Of a DNA stretch of 64,000 bases, positions 37,517 through 49,485 are shown piece by piece (positions within the stretch are counted from its first letter, which is position 1; each line of letters begins with the position of its first letter). The notes under the pieces were generated by a model. The model ran no database searches and was not told the origin of the DNA. It worked only from the letters and a program-made list of their open reading frames with translations. Position numbers and translations under genes: made by a program. The DNA comes from Lanius collurio (taxonomy: Eukaryota; Chordata; Aves; Passeriformes; Laniidae), in the NCBI GenBank assembly GCA_020086605.1, contig JACBWW010000017.1, forward strand, positions 14,623,559-14,687,558, written 5' to 3'.

Positions 37517-37853
37517 NNNNNNNNNNNNNNNNNNNNNNNNNNNNNNNNNNNNNNNNNNNNNNNNNNNNNNNNNNNNNNNNNNNNNNNNNNNNNNNNNNNN
37601 NNNNNNNNNNNNNNNNNNNNNNNNNNNNNNNNNNNNNNNNNNNNNNNNNNNNNNNNNNNNNNNNNNNNNNNNNNNNNNNNNNNNNNNNNNNNNNNNNNNN
37701 NNNNNNNNNNNNNNNNNNNNNNNNNNNNNNNNNNNNNNNNNNNNNNNNNNNNNNNNNNNNNNNNNNNNNNNNNNNNNNNNNNNNNNNNNNNNNNNNNNNN
37801 NNNNNNNNNNNNNNNNNNNNNNNNNNNNNNNNNNNNNNNNNNNNNNNNNNNNN
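37517..37853. other. Assembly gap (337 N)
   Basis: A run of N inside the CpG island. Any exon, promoter or repeat here is unreadable. Confidence 1.
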
Positions 37854-38059
37854 GCGCACGAACCGCCCCGGCAGGGCGGGCGGGGGCGCGGTGCAGCGGC
37901 GGAGGAGCGCTGCCGGCGCCGGGGTGGTCCCGCGTCCCGAGCCGGGGCTCTGAGCTCTGCGGGCCGTGTCCGCTGCCGCGGGCACCGCGGCGGGAGCGGC
38001 ACCGGGGGGGCACACGGGCCGCCTCCCAGGGCGAACGTCTCATGCGGGTGCGTGAGTGA

Positions 38060-38215
38060 CTCAAAAGCAAATGGCCCCCTGTATTTATATATGTCACATT
38101 CCTGTTGCCGGCGGGAAAGGCTCATGTATCTTTCTCCAGGACAACCCCCACCAATTAAAGTGGAATATTGGGAGTCAGAAGCCATAATTTGTTTGGTTTT
38201 CCGTCTCTGAGGACT
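38060..38215. promoter_or_regulatory. AT-rich flank of the CpG island with MEF2/MCAT-like motifs
   Basis: The block holds tgtatttatatatgtcac, cattcctg (TEAD/MCAT-like) and ccaattaaagtggaat. It looks like a conserved noncoding element by composition only. Function is not shown. Confidence 0.3.
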
Positions 38216-40140
38216 GCCACTTGCTCGCAGTATAGTCTTCAAACAGCTACATTCTCAGCCCTCAGTTCTCATGCCAGTAAATTAAACCAATCTTTATTCA
38301 CGTTTATTCTTTTAAAATTCTTTTAAAATCCTGACAGATTTTATAACTATGTTGAAATTCTATCTGTGTTTTATTTTCATGAACTAGAAATAAGAAACTG
38401 TAGGGAGAAGTACAACTCTGAATAGTTACACCATTTACAATGAAAGTCAGAGGTGTATTCTCCCAGTCACCATTGGGTTTATTGAGCTTATATCCCTTTG
38501 TACGCCTCGTCATTTACTGACTAAGTTGCTGTTTTCAACGAAAGGGAAAAAAAAGAAATAAAACTGTGAATCAGGTTTTTTGGGGTTGAGAGATGAGTAT
38601 ATATACTTTTTACACATACAACACCAGGCAAATGCATTGTCTTGCTAGTAGAGCTGGCTGTGCCATTCAAAGACTTTATGCCAATAGGATGATTTATTAA
38701 TGGAGTTTGTGTGACATTTCCCTGCACCGCCTGCAGAAAGGCATCACAGCATCATTGTAAACTCATCAGCGCTGCATGGGGAAAACAAGGGGATGCTGAA
38801 ACTGCAGCTCGATGGAAGACAGTAATGTAACTGGAGAGACTTTAAGCATCTTCCTGCGAGGACAAATCTTGCCCCCATTCTTCCACATTTTGAGCACTCC
38901 AGTCCAAAGAACTAACAAGAAACCTTTGCAGGTTTTAAGCCTGAGACCCTGTAGGATTTAAGCGATTCAGTGACTTTGTACCTGTCTTTCTACACAGAAT
39001 TTAGGATGAATTTTATCCATGGCTAATCCCATTGACTTCAAAGGGCATGCCTGCATAAGTGAAGTGGTTGATGTTTATTTAAGTGAGATCTTAAATATGT
39101 TTTGAAAAATGAAACAGCTTTACCATTTAGTTTCTGAAGTTACTTCTGCTTTGATTCTGTTTCTCGGAATGTTCAGTTTTTAATTTCTCTATAATTGAGT
39201 ATTTCCCACCAAGTCCTCAATTTTTCTGCAAGTGGAAAGACTTGATAGTGTTCAGAATCCAGTAAAAAGTGAACTATGGTATAATCTAATCTGGTCTCCA
39301 CCAGAGAGACCCATGGACAAAACATATGTTGTTTGTTTTGGCTTTTAAAAGCACGAATTAAATATGGAGAAAACAGCATGGTGAGGTTTTAATCAGTGCA
39401 ATAATGTTTTAAATCATGGAAAGAGAAGATGTGTAAATCTGTTCTTGTCTGGTTTCCCTTTTCACTTTTAATTTCAAGAAAATCTCTAATTGTGACTTCA
39501 TCTTCTACTTATCCAAATGCTCCTTGAGACAATTTCTTTTACAGTAATTCAGATTCCCATTTCTGGTAGCTGGATTAAGTCAAGTCTTTGATGTCTTTTC
39601 TCTTCTGATAAGTTCAAAGTTTCCTGTTTTTGCAAGGTCCTCACATGTTAGTTGATTTGTTTATTATTGGTTTCATTGCAGTGCCATTCTCATTACCCCA
39701 GCCAGCACCTTTTTCCAAAATAACTATGAATTTCAAAAAGTTATATGTATCATCTTGTTGAAACCTAATAGAAACCACATCAGTGTGCAAGAGGGCTGCC
39801 CACTGAGTAAAATAGTCTCCAGGCTTGCCCATAGGTAAATGGATTGTGTAGGATTGTAACATCCTGGAAACTTTCAAGATTTCTAAGTGCAAGAGACAAA
39901 AACCTGGTGCCATTACCTTAAAATATAAGTAAAATGCAGAAATCTACAGGTTAAAAAACCAAAAAACCCAAACCTCTTTCCCTCCAGAGAGGAACATCTT
40001 TCACCATCTATGAATTACCATTTTTTTAAGGCAAATGACCAAAAAGATAAATCAAGCTGCAGAGTTTATCTGATAAATGCTGTCTTCATATGAGGACCTG
40101 TTTGGTCTTTATCTTTTAAGCAGAGAGTGACTCCAATTGC
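38216..40140. other. Intergenic, nothing recognised
   Basis: AT-rich. No repeat family or exon. Confidence 0.5.
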
Positions 40141-40239
40141 AGTTAATATAAAGATTTATTAACTTGAGAAGTAAATATTGACCAAGGTGAAGCCAAGGTC
40201 AATGTTTACCTAGAGGACTAATAAATCTTTGCATTAACT
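40141..40239. repeat. ~99-nt imperfect inverted repeat (hairpin)
   Basis: The left arm (40,141-40,183) and the reverse complement of the right arm (40,197-40,239) share agttaat, aaagatttatta, gtaaa and attgacc in order. About 33 of 43 positions pair around a ~13-nt loop, with an internal bulge of about nine unpaired positions. The size is that of a microRNA precursor. It could equally be a palindromic ancient repeat such as the conserved Eulor/UCON class, or a small MITE. No known miRNA seed was recognised. Confidence 0.6.
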
Positions 40240-43200
40240 AAAATATGGAAGCTGATGGGCCATATTTTGCTCTCAAATCAGTATCTACCCTAAATTAGCC
40301 CTACTAAGATACCTTTGTATTTGTACAAAATGTGTTTTGTTTACAAACTGTTGTAAAATACATTCTGTGTGGATTTATCAGAAATAGGAGAATTAGATTT
40401 TTTTTTTTACAGGATAACTGACCATTTCTTTGCATCTGAAAATCCGACAAATGCGTAACAGTAGACAGTTAGAATTATTTTCTGTTTGAGGGTGAACAAT
40501 GATTTAAGTGAATATAGGTTTTGTTTTATTTTACACTCTGGTAAATATTGTAAATTATCATGGAGATAAGAAGATACTGAATTGATATTGCCAACTTCAA
40601 GAAAGCACAGCTTTTTGTCTTCTTATTTATATCAATATTAGTGTTGGCCCCTACTTTAGGACATGACAGGTGCCTGTTCTAGGTAAAACAACTTAAATAT
40701 TCATCAAATCTGCTGGCCTGCCTTTCTACAGAGCCTCTTGAAATAATTTCTGTGTTACAGAGGTTGAGTGCTTTTGTCTTTATGACATTTCATTTCTAAG
40801 GCACATAGCTGTGCTGTTTTGTTGACTCTCACAGATGTAGCATTTTATCTTATTTGATAGGGATTACCGGGCCTTTAACTTGTAAAGAAAACACCAGTCC
40901 TTTGGACCTACCACAAATATTCTACTATAGCTGTCTCTACGTGCCTTAGAAGAATATCACCTTCGTAAACCTCTCAGGATGCTTCATGAGTTTTGACAGA
41001 ATTAGTATAAGTGCTTTTCTCCTTTGTTATCTCTTTAATAGATTTTTTTATTCTGGGTTCTCTGTCTCAGTTGTCTGGTTAAAATGCTGCTTTCTCTGTT
41101 CTCAGGAACAAAGAAATGGCTCCTGTTTAATTTAATCAAATTCTCCAGTCTTTTTCTGATAGAAAGAATAGTGGCCAATTTACCTCTAGCACTATTAAGT
41201 CCCCAACAGTTTTCCTGTGTTTGATTTCTGTATGTGCTTCCAGTACAGCCTTTTTTTCCCCTACCCATTTTCCTTTGTTTCCCTCTCTTTAGGAAGACTG
41301 ACACAAAAGAATATCTTACCCATAACATATTCTTGTAGCAAAATCTAGTATTATTTCATTAATTTATTTCTTGACATTTATTTGCAATTAAATTAATTCT
41401 ACCTGCTGCACACACAAGGTTTTAGCAAATGAAAGCATTACTGCTCCAAACACCAGATCTTTCTGTCTTTGCTTTGCTTAGCCTTTGTGTAGCAGAAATC
41501 CTGTTGGCTGTAATGGAAAAGCAAAGTATTACTGACTTTAACAGTCCTGCTTGTGTGAGAAATGAGTCTTGAGTTTTGTCTGTTAGTAAATGTGTTCTGG
41601 ATCATATTTCACAATCAGACTTTCATATGCTCACTGCTAACATTAGATTTCTAGGCTCAATTTTTTAGTTACACTTCCCATTCATCACTCAGAATAACTG
41701 ATCCTATAAAATGAATCTGTGTTGGATGAAACAATAAAACGAGCATCCAGTCTCTGCTGCTCACTTTTCTCATGCAAGTGGACCCCTTGAAATCAATAGA
41801 ATCATTCAGGGGAGTCAGACAAGCAAGAGCTAACTCAAAACAGGTACTCCGTGCTGCCCAGAAACAAACTGCTTCTGTCCTCTCTGCCTCTATGAAATAA
41901 AGGTGCCTCAGGTTGTACCAAAATTATGAAAGGAAAGTAATTTTTAGAAGAATTGTAGGGGGGGAGAGCCTATTTAAACCCTGATGGCTGGCTTTTGCAT
42001 GCAAAGAGTACAGTTTGGGAGATGAGCAAAAATGCTATGGTCAGGAAATGTTAAATGACTGCATTTTTAAAGGAATTGTACAACTGTAAATAATGCACAG
42101 TTAAAGCTCTTCTTACTTGTTTGGAAGAGAAAATGCAACCTCTAAATTGGTCTTTTCTTAAATGGTGAGTGTTAAGGCAGAAGGCTGAGAATGCCTTAGA
42201 ATGTTACTACAGAACAGTTCTGCTGTTTAATTAATTTGTTTTCAGTTTGTTTGCATTCTTTTTGTACCTAGTGTTTTCAAATGCATTTCAGAGGGATAAA
42301 ATAGTGTCCAGTTTTGGTGACACTGTCACTGATACAGTAATTTTCAACTTAAAGTGAGAAAATCTTCACAGAAAGGGAATCTGGAATTTACTATGGTACA
42401 TGGTGGAAATACAGATTTCCAGGGCTGTGTTTCATGGAAAGAAACATTCTTCAAGGCTCAGTCAAAATACCTCAGATGTCTACATGCTTCTCAAAAACTC
42501 ATGAAGAAGCTGTACACTAAGATTTACTTGCTTATATATTTTAAAATAACAAATATATTCAGATCTCTCAATAAGCATTTGTAGTTGAAATTCAAACAGG
42601 AGAAGAGCTTAATTTTGTTTATATAATTGATGGAATACAAATTATATTTGTGGGATTGGTGGAATACCAGTTGTACTACACATCAGATTTCTGCAGCAAT
42701 GAAAATCTGGTCAGACTGATGGTGTTTTATCTCTTAAGATCTGAATCTGCAGTTATTTTTATGTATTTTTTTAAGCATGGATTGCTCCCTAAGTAAAGCT
42801 ATATACATGTTCATGCTGCTCTAGTTTTACTGTATTAATCATGATCTAAACATTTACAAATTGCTTTCTAATTTCTACTATATCATGATAATTAGAATCT
42901 TTACAAATACTACTCTGAAGTCCAAAGCCTTGCTAAAACATCAATTAAAACCTTAAGTTATGTGACTGCCAATAAGTGGTCATTAAGGGCATGTGAGGGC
43001 AACCAGCATTGTTGTAGAATCACATTCTTAGGGGTTGGTCTCTATAGCAGATATTTTTCATTTTTATTTCCTTTTTAAAATGACTTATGAAATCCTAAGA
43101 CAACTGAAAAGATAGTGAAGATTTTTTTTTCTATCAACAATTCATTATGAATGCAAAGATAAGATTTTAAACACTAAACTTTAGTATTGATGAGAAACAA

Positions 43201-44460
43201 ATATTCCCTGATCTGTGGAGAGAGAAGCCTTGCAATAATATTGATGGTTTAGGTTCAATGGAGAGAAGAGGAATTAGTAGCTTTCTCTAGTGTGACAATT
43301 TTCCTGCAACATGAGAAAGGAATTTCTTCAAATATAATAAACAAGCAGAATACAATTTCTTCATACACTGCAGTTGTTTCAACTTATTGGGAGGATATGA
43401 CTCATTTTCAATGCATGTTATGAAAAGGTAGATTTTTTAATCTGTTCAGTAGGATTTTTTTCATTTAGTTTATCATGCATAGTCAAAATGAAAGTACTGA
43501 TCAGCTTTCTGATGAGCTTGTGTTTTCCTGCATGACCTGTGAATGTACTGTTAGCCCAAAAGGAAATATTACTACTAAGATATAGTCTCAGACCACCACT
43601 TCCAAATGAAAATAGTTAATTAAACAAATCTCAGAGTAGGTGAAAACTGTTAATTTCACTCACCTCCTTATTCCTGTATCACATTGCCATCCTAATTAAT
43701 TTAATCTTCACTGAAAATGAAGTATAAACTCTTGTTTGGGAAGTAATAATCACAGCATGTAACAGGCTGAAATACCGTTCTTAGTCAACACCAGCTGTTT
43801 GGCTTGAGGTAGTTTGTGGTGTTGAAAAAGCATTTAAATTTTACAGCAGCAGTGGACTTTTAATGGAATATCTGTTTCCACTAAGCAGAAACCTTTCTGT
43901 TGAATCTAAACATGAAACAGAGAAAAAGACTCACTTTCACATTTTTTTTTTTTTTTTGGCCAAATTTCAGCATGAAGTAGATGAAAGTATAGGGGATAAA
44001 GCCCAATAATGTAAGGAAAAACCAGTGTTCTTCCTGCACATGCAATAAACGGGATTCTGAGCACAATTACTTTGTAAGGTAAACCACATAATAAACAGAA
44101 GTTAGTGGCAAGCTAATGCCCAACAAAGTAACAGGGCAATTTAACATGCCTTGTGATATCATCGGTGTACAGCAGAGAATATTTCCTTTCTCCAGCTATT
44201 TTCATCTCAGAAAGTGCAGAGTTAATGGAATGGAAAATTCAGGCAACCCCATGCTCCTGATTTATGCATGAGAAACACTTCCTCTTACATTTCTATGATA
44301 AATCATTCTCTTTTTATTACAATTAAGTTCTTTGCAGTTTGTTTGCTTTTCATGGGCATGGATGTTACTCATCACAAGTTTGACAGGACACAAGTACTTT
44401 TGAGATACTCCAGAGTTCTGCTGACATGGGCATGTAGGTCATGGTGGCTAATCCCCCAAT
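40240..44460. other. Intergenic, nothing recognised
   Basis: About 4.2 kb of AT-rich sequence without recognisable transposon, RNA gene or splice-flanked exon. Confidence 0.5.
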
Positions 44461-44549
44461 ATAAATGCAGTTTTACTAGCCTAATTTTGCTTTTTTTGGT
44501 CACAGTACCTAATCCTCTCACATAGATTCAATTTTACTAGACTAATTTT
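44461..44549 (+). repeat. Imperfect direct repeat, ~61-bp period
   Basis: ttttactag(c/a)ctaatttt occurs at 44,471-44,488 and 44,532-44,549, with similarity extending a few bases upstream. It looks like an old local duplication. Confidence 0.6.
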
Positions 44550-45479
44550 GGGGGGTTTTAACCTTTAAATTCTGTGGAAGGCAACCCCGTGGTTGTATGG
44601 TGGGCATTCACAGCTGTAGGACTGTACTGGTACACCACACCACTCTCCCTACTTTGGTAGCATCTTCCTAGCACAGCCATGACAAAAATATCCACCCTAG
44701 CACTGCCAGAGTAAGTGCAAGCAGCTCGGGTGTAAGGCAGGCGTCGTGTGGAACCATCAGTACATGCAAACCCTGACCCACAGTGTTATTTGCAGCCCTC
44801 CACCAGATATCTACGTTTGACCCTTCAATGTCAACAGAAATGTCTGACTACCAGAACCTGGTTGTCATCTCCTTTCATTATCACAGGATTTTCTTGGGCC
44901 TTTTTTCTGTTCTTCATATTCACAATGCTAAGCTTCCATATTAATTAAATGTCAACATTCACTAGTCTGAGACAACGTTATCCAATAAATACCTGCCTGA
45001 AGCCAACCACAGGAAGGGTGGAACTCACACGATTTTTAATACAAATTATTTGTTCACAATGTTTGATCAAATTAATCAGTAGCAGAATAAATGGGAGCTG
45101 TAACCATGTCTGAAAAGGATGTCAAAAAAGTATTAATGCTGCTGTTGTAGCTCATCTCTCCACTTTGCCTCCTGCAGCCCTCATTTTGGGGATCTTCTCC
45201 TTCCTCTCAGCCAGAGAGCTGCGTTGCTGTCTGTATGCACAACAGAACAAAGATAGTAGGAAGCCTCACACAAACAGAGTCCTATTTAGATCCCATGGGG
45301 TTCTTTTTCTTTTCCAGGCGTCTCATTTTCAGTTCACGTAGTTTTTTTACTAATAAAAGGCAGGGGGGTGGGGGGGAGGAGGAAAGAATCTTGATAGGAA
45401 ACCTAACAATGCACGGCCCTTTTCTCTCACTTGGTTTGACAATTTTAGCCACTGGCTCTAAGTGATGAAGCTCCCATGG

Positions 45480-46400
45480 GCAGATATTATTATCTTGATT
45501 CCCCAGGTGAGGAAGCTGAACCAGGGAAGAGGAGGGGCTGCCTGGTCGCCCCAGCCCCGCGGAGAGGCTGCAGGAGAGCCCTGCACCCGGGCTGCCCTTA
45601 ATCTGCAGAGATAAGCAGCACTTTGGGGCCGGTCAGAAATAGCATGTGGTGACACAGACCTGCCGGGAGCCCCAGGCCCGCTCTCTGCAGCAGCGTCCTC
45701 CAGGGCAGCGGATTCTGCCCCATTGCAGATCACTCTCCCGCAGCTGGGAATTAATGGCTTCCGCGCAGGAGGAATGATACTTTCCTCATCAGTGCTGCAG
45801 ATGGAGCTCCAAGCAACAGCCAAGGCAGGGGACTTCCACCTCCTCCTAATCGGAGGCAGATCGAAGCGGATGCCCCACACGCAGAGGGCTCGGCAGAGAT
45901 TTCCCCTGGCTCTGTGCCATCCAGCCGCACTGCCAGGTCCTGGCAATCTCAGCAGCCATCCAGGTGGTGAGAGGAACGGTGAGCCCAGGGTGTGCTGCGG
46001 GGCCGGAGGTCCTACCTCCTTGCCAGGCTCTTTGGGATTTCCCGCCCTCCACATGCTAGATGCCTTCCTCTGGATGGGGCTTGCTGGGATTCCGGGGAGA
46101 AGCAGCCGCAAACAGCGCCTGCAGCCCCCCAAAGCACGAGGTGAGCGGTGGGACCTTGCAGCCCCGAGCCTCTGCTGCATCCCAGCTGGGAGAAACTAAT
46201 TTCATTGTTTGTTGTAGCCTTCTTTTCTTGTAGGGGCTACAGCGAGGGACAAGACAGCTCCGAGGGAGAGACGTGTATATGAACTCAGTGCTGTCCGTGG
46301 GTCTGGCTGAAACCCCCCTTGTCCCCGTGCACCATCTCCACCCTGCCTTACTGCCACCGTGCTCTCCGCTATGGCAGAGCTGAAAGCAGGGGGTGGCAGC
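45480..46400. promoter_or_regulatory. GC-rich, CpG-containing region
   Basis: About 0.9 kb of GC-rich DNA has scattered CpGs (ccccgcggagagg, ggcagatcgaagcggatg, cgaggtgagcggtggg). The open frames on both strands (158-240 codons) overlap each other and look compositional. It may be an orphan promoter or enhancer. No gene start was recognised. Confidence 0.4.
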
Positions 46401-46429
46401 ATCTCATACACGCTGTTTCAAAAACCCTC

Positions 46430-46900
46430 GGAAAGGACCTGGGATTTCAAAACAAAATGCTGCCACTGCCAGTACCGCAGCATTCTCATTACAATTGCAT
46501 AATATCTCTATCATTCATCTAAAACCTGGCAATTTTCATGACAAAGTAATGCAATGCCACCAAATATTTTTAGAACTAATAAAACCTCCGCAGAATATTT
46601 CCCTGAAATGTATTAAGATCCAATTTCTGCATTCATTAGTAATATCAAATAGAATGTGGTGGACGGTTATTTGGAAAAAATTCATTCAATGTAAATTGAT
46701 TTTGTATTATCAGGAATAATGTGGAGAGAGGCTGTTCCAGCTTTTTGAAGCTTCAGCCATTCCACTGCCTGCTGCAGTTTATGCCCTAATCTTGTGAGAT
46801 TTACATAGCATTTTAATTTTCAGTCTTGCCTGCATTTGCCAGCTGAGGGATTCTTATTATACTTCAAATTATTTCCAAATTCACACCACAACAATAGTAA
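46430..46900. promoter_or_regulatory. AT-rich candidate conserved noncoding element
   Basis: A sharp switch from GC-rich to AT-rich, non-repetitive sequence with closely spaced ATTA and POU-like cores (ctcattacaattgcataa, cattcattagtaatatc, tgtaaattgattttg). No repeat family matches and there is no exon. Flanking GC-rich islands on both sides add to the enhancer-like look. This is inference from composition. Confidence 0.35.
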
Positions 46901-47039
46901 AAAAATTGACTACTGGCAAAGCAAGAGGCCAAACATGACTCAATTAAAATAATATGTATCACTATTAATCACCTCTGCCTGTTCGTCTACATTCCCGTGG
47001 TGGTGCCTCCCTCTGCAGCAGCAGCATCTGTGAGTAAAG

Positions 47040-47370
47040 CCAGCTCTCATCCCTCTGCTCCTCCCCCCTCCCGCCGCCTTCCTGAGGGATGACGAGGAGC
47101 CCGGGAGAGTGCGAAGGAGCCCAAGGGGCAGTGCTGGGAGAAGCTCGGGCTGAAGAGGAGCCAGGCCAGTGCTGAGCCCTGTGCCGCCATGTGCTGGGCT
47201 GCCCTCCCCGCCTCCCCTGCTGCCTTGTCAGGATGTCAGGAAGCGTCCGGTCCTGTCGGTCGCCAAACCGAGCGCTCCGTGTGTCCGGCCGCCCGCCGTG
47301 GCAGCGAGCAGCCTTGTGCCAGCGGCCGCGTTGTCCTCGGATTTGTGCAGAGCTCAGCTGGTTGCCAAAG
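47040..47370. promoter_or_regulatory. Small CpG island
   Basis: It is GC-rich with CpG clusters (ggaagcgtccggtcctgtcg, gtccggccgcccgccgtgg, cagcggccgcgttgtc). It is followed at 47,376-47,470 by an AT-rich block with ttgttattaacagttaatg and gaacaaaagc (SOX-like). No exon was recognised. Confidence 0.45.
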
Positions 47371-47479
47371 CTTAACGCTTCAAATTGTTATTAACAGTTA
47401 ATGCACATAAAAATAAGGCAGGAGCGATGACAAAGAACAAAAGCAGAGCAGTAATAACCACGCTCCGCAAAACAAACCC

Positions 47480-49280
47480 CTCTGGCTAAGCGAGCCAAAG
47501 AGGGCAGGGCTCCCGCACAATTTGCCACCAGCCAGCCATCAGGTTAATGTGAGACCAGGCAGGGGCTGGCAGGGACAAAGGGGACTTCGGAGGCTGAGGC
47601 AGGAGGGCTGGCCCTGGCTGCCACCTCCTCAGTCCCTGCCATGGTCCATGGTGCAGCAAGTGTGCTGAGGTGCAGAAACAGGGTGAGCTCTGGGCTGAGG
47701 GTCCCACAGGGCCTAGACCCAGGGCAGCTGCTGGCAGCTGGAAAATAGGGTGATGAGCTGGGGGCTGCTCCTTTGGAAGCAGCCAACAGACGGACATGCC
47801 CCAAATCTGCTCAGTGCAAAGCCCCATGTGGCCCTGATGGTCATGAAGGCCAGGTTTAACACAGACCACTTGGATCTGTCTCTCCTCTTTTCTGTGCTTT
47901 ATTCAATCACTGGCATTTTCTCCAGATGGGAACATATGACTGCTGGCTCTAGCCAACAGAGCCCTGTGCCCACACAGGCGGTGGGAGCCCTGCTGCACGG
48001 GAAAGCCCAAGCACAGCAATGGAGAGCAGGGGTGCTGTCTCTGTGTGACAGAAAAAACAGAGCCCCACACGTTGCAGGCTTGCCCAAATGTGATTTTGAA
48101 AGTCATAATATGAGGCTGGTACTGCAATTCCTGTCCATGAAATTATGGAGTGTTAGAAGAACAATCTTATTGCTCTCCTGCATCTGTCTAACCAACAGCA
48201 GGTTCTGTTGCCCCCAAAATCATTTAAATGTGACCCAGGAAGCTTCTCTTGGAAAGAGGTTTGGCAAGGTCTCAACTTTGATAGAAATGGCCAGGACTGT
48301 GTGTGCAGGAAGTGATGCTGTCTTGTTGTCCCCTCGCTTTTTCCAGATAAGTCCTCTATGTGTCAGCATTAGACAGAGCCTATAGCACGGAGACAGCAGT
48401 CACCAGAAACCACAGCCAGCTTGGTTCAAAGGAGAGCAAGGAAAACCACGCACCAGTTTGCAGTAAGCATACGTGTTTGATCTGGCCGTGCTAGCTGCTC
48501 ACAAAGCGCCCAGCCCAGTGCGTATGGGCTCCATTTCATTTGAAAAAAAACCACTTTGGGTAGCCATGGAGGAAACAACTTGCAAGAGGCACTTGCTAGT
48601 TTCACGTGAGTAATCACTCATCTGAAACTGGTAACAAAAAAAATGGCCCTGTAGCCAAGCACATCAAACTTCAGCTTGACTAATTTGTGACTGGTTATCT
48701 CTTTGTGAACAGTATGTTGAATCTAATCTGTGAGAAAGTGGGTAATTAATGAATCAGTCAATGACACTAGCTCAGTTAGGGACAAAGCTCTGTATCTCTT
48801 CTAGCTTGGGACTGTCATTTGTTGCAAATGATCAAACACCTAAAGAAAGAACATATTTGCTGAAAAATGTACTGAGCCAGGCAGATCCAGAAGCATTTGC
48901 AACACAGCTGGGCTTGGCTGCTTCCCTGGGTTACTGCTATACCACAGCTTTCCTCTACTGAAACAGCAACACAAGATGACGCATCAGGCAGGTTAGTAGT
49001 AAAAGAAATTATTTTTCTCTCCATTCTCATTGCTGAAACTGCTGGGAGAGGCGTTTCCGATTTCCTTCTGCAGTAGCAACTCTGGCCATCATGTAGTTTA
49101 TCTGACCTTTGGCTACGCCACACCATGAAATCAGACACCACTAGGAGGGGGGCCAGAACAAAGCCTGGAGAGATTAATAAGAGCATTATTTGCGATGTGG
49201 CACAGGGCCATGAGTCACCGTGCAGCCAGGCTGCTGCACCTTCTGGCTACAGGAACAGACCAAGATCTGCATCAAGCTTT
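47480..49280. other. Intergenic, no supported gene
   Basis: Moderate GC content. It contains a 211-codon open frame (47,750-48,385, +) with no recognisable domain, signal or splice context, judged a chance frame. Confidence 0.5.
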
Positions 49281-49283
49281 CTG

Positions 49284-49485
49284 CTTACAAAAAAAAAAAA
49301 TTAAAAAAAAAAAAAAAAAACAAACACAAAAACCAAAACAAATAAACAAAAATACCCCAAACAAACACACACACAAAAACCCACAAACAAACAAACCAAC
49401 ACCAAAAAAACAAAACCAAAAAAAAACCCCCACACCAACAAAAACCCTATGAAAAACAAAAATAAAAAAAAACCCCACCAACTTT
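49284..49485 (+). repeat. A/C-only low-complexity tract
   Basis: The tract starts with poly(A), then irregular caaaca/aaccc mixtures. The + strand has no G from 49,284 to 49,450 (167 nt). It is not a uniform microsatellite. The Lys/Thr/Pro/Asn-rich open frame across it is an artefact. Confidence 0.9.

Larger units (their letters stand above)
36200..38050. promoter_or_regulatory. Large CpG island, interrupted by an assembly gap
   Basis: Positions 36,200-36,870 and 37,854-38,050 are very GC-rich with undepleted CpG (gcggccgcggagg, gcggtgccggccggcgctgcc, ccgcgggcaccgcggcggg). The N gap lies in the GC-rich zone, as is common for avian CpG islands. Islands of this size usually mark promoters or developmental control regions. 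The long open frames on both strands are arginine/proline/alanine-rich artefacts of composition. No annotated-type first exon was recognised. Confidence 0.7.

Noticed and set aside
37418..38242. Long frames spanning the N gap
   Set aside because: They consist mostly of unknown residues; the gap hides stops.
45360..45386. G-quadruplex in caggggggtgggggggagg
   Set aside because: Only three separable G3 runs on strict criteria; a G-rich microsatellite is simpler.
45458..46180. 240-codon minus-strand frame in GC-rich DNA
   Set aside because: Compositional. It overlaps a 158-codon frame on the other strand, and neither resembles a known protein.
47750..48385. 211-codon + strand open frame as a novel gene
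   Set aside because: No recognisable domain, no splice context and no promoter or poly(A) logic. In moderately GC-rich DNA of this length a chance frame of this size is not surprising.
49195..49452. Lys/Thr/Pro/Asn-rich frame over 49.2-49.45 kb
   Set aside because: It is translation of the A/C low-complexity tract.
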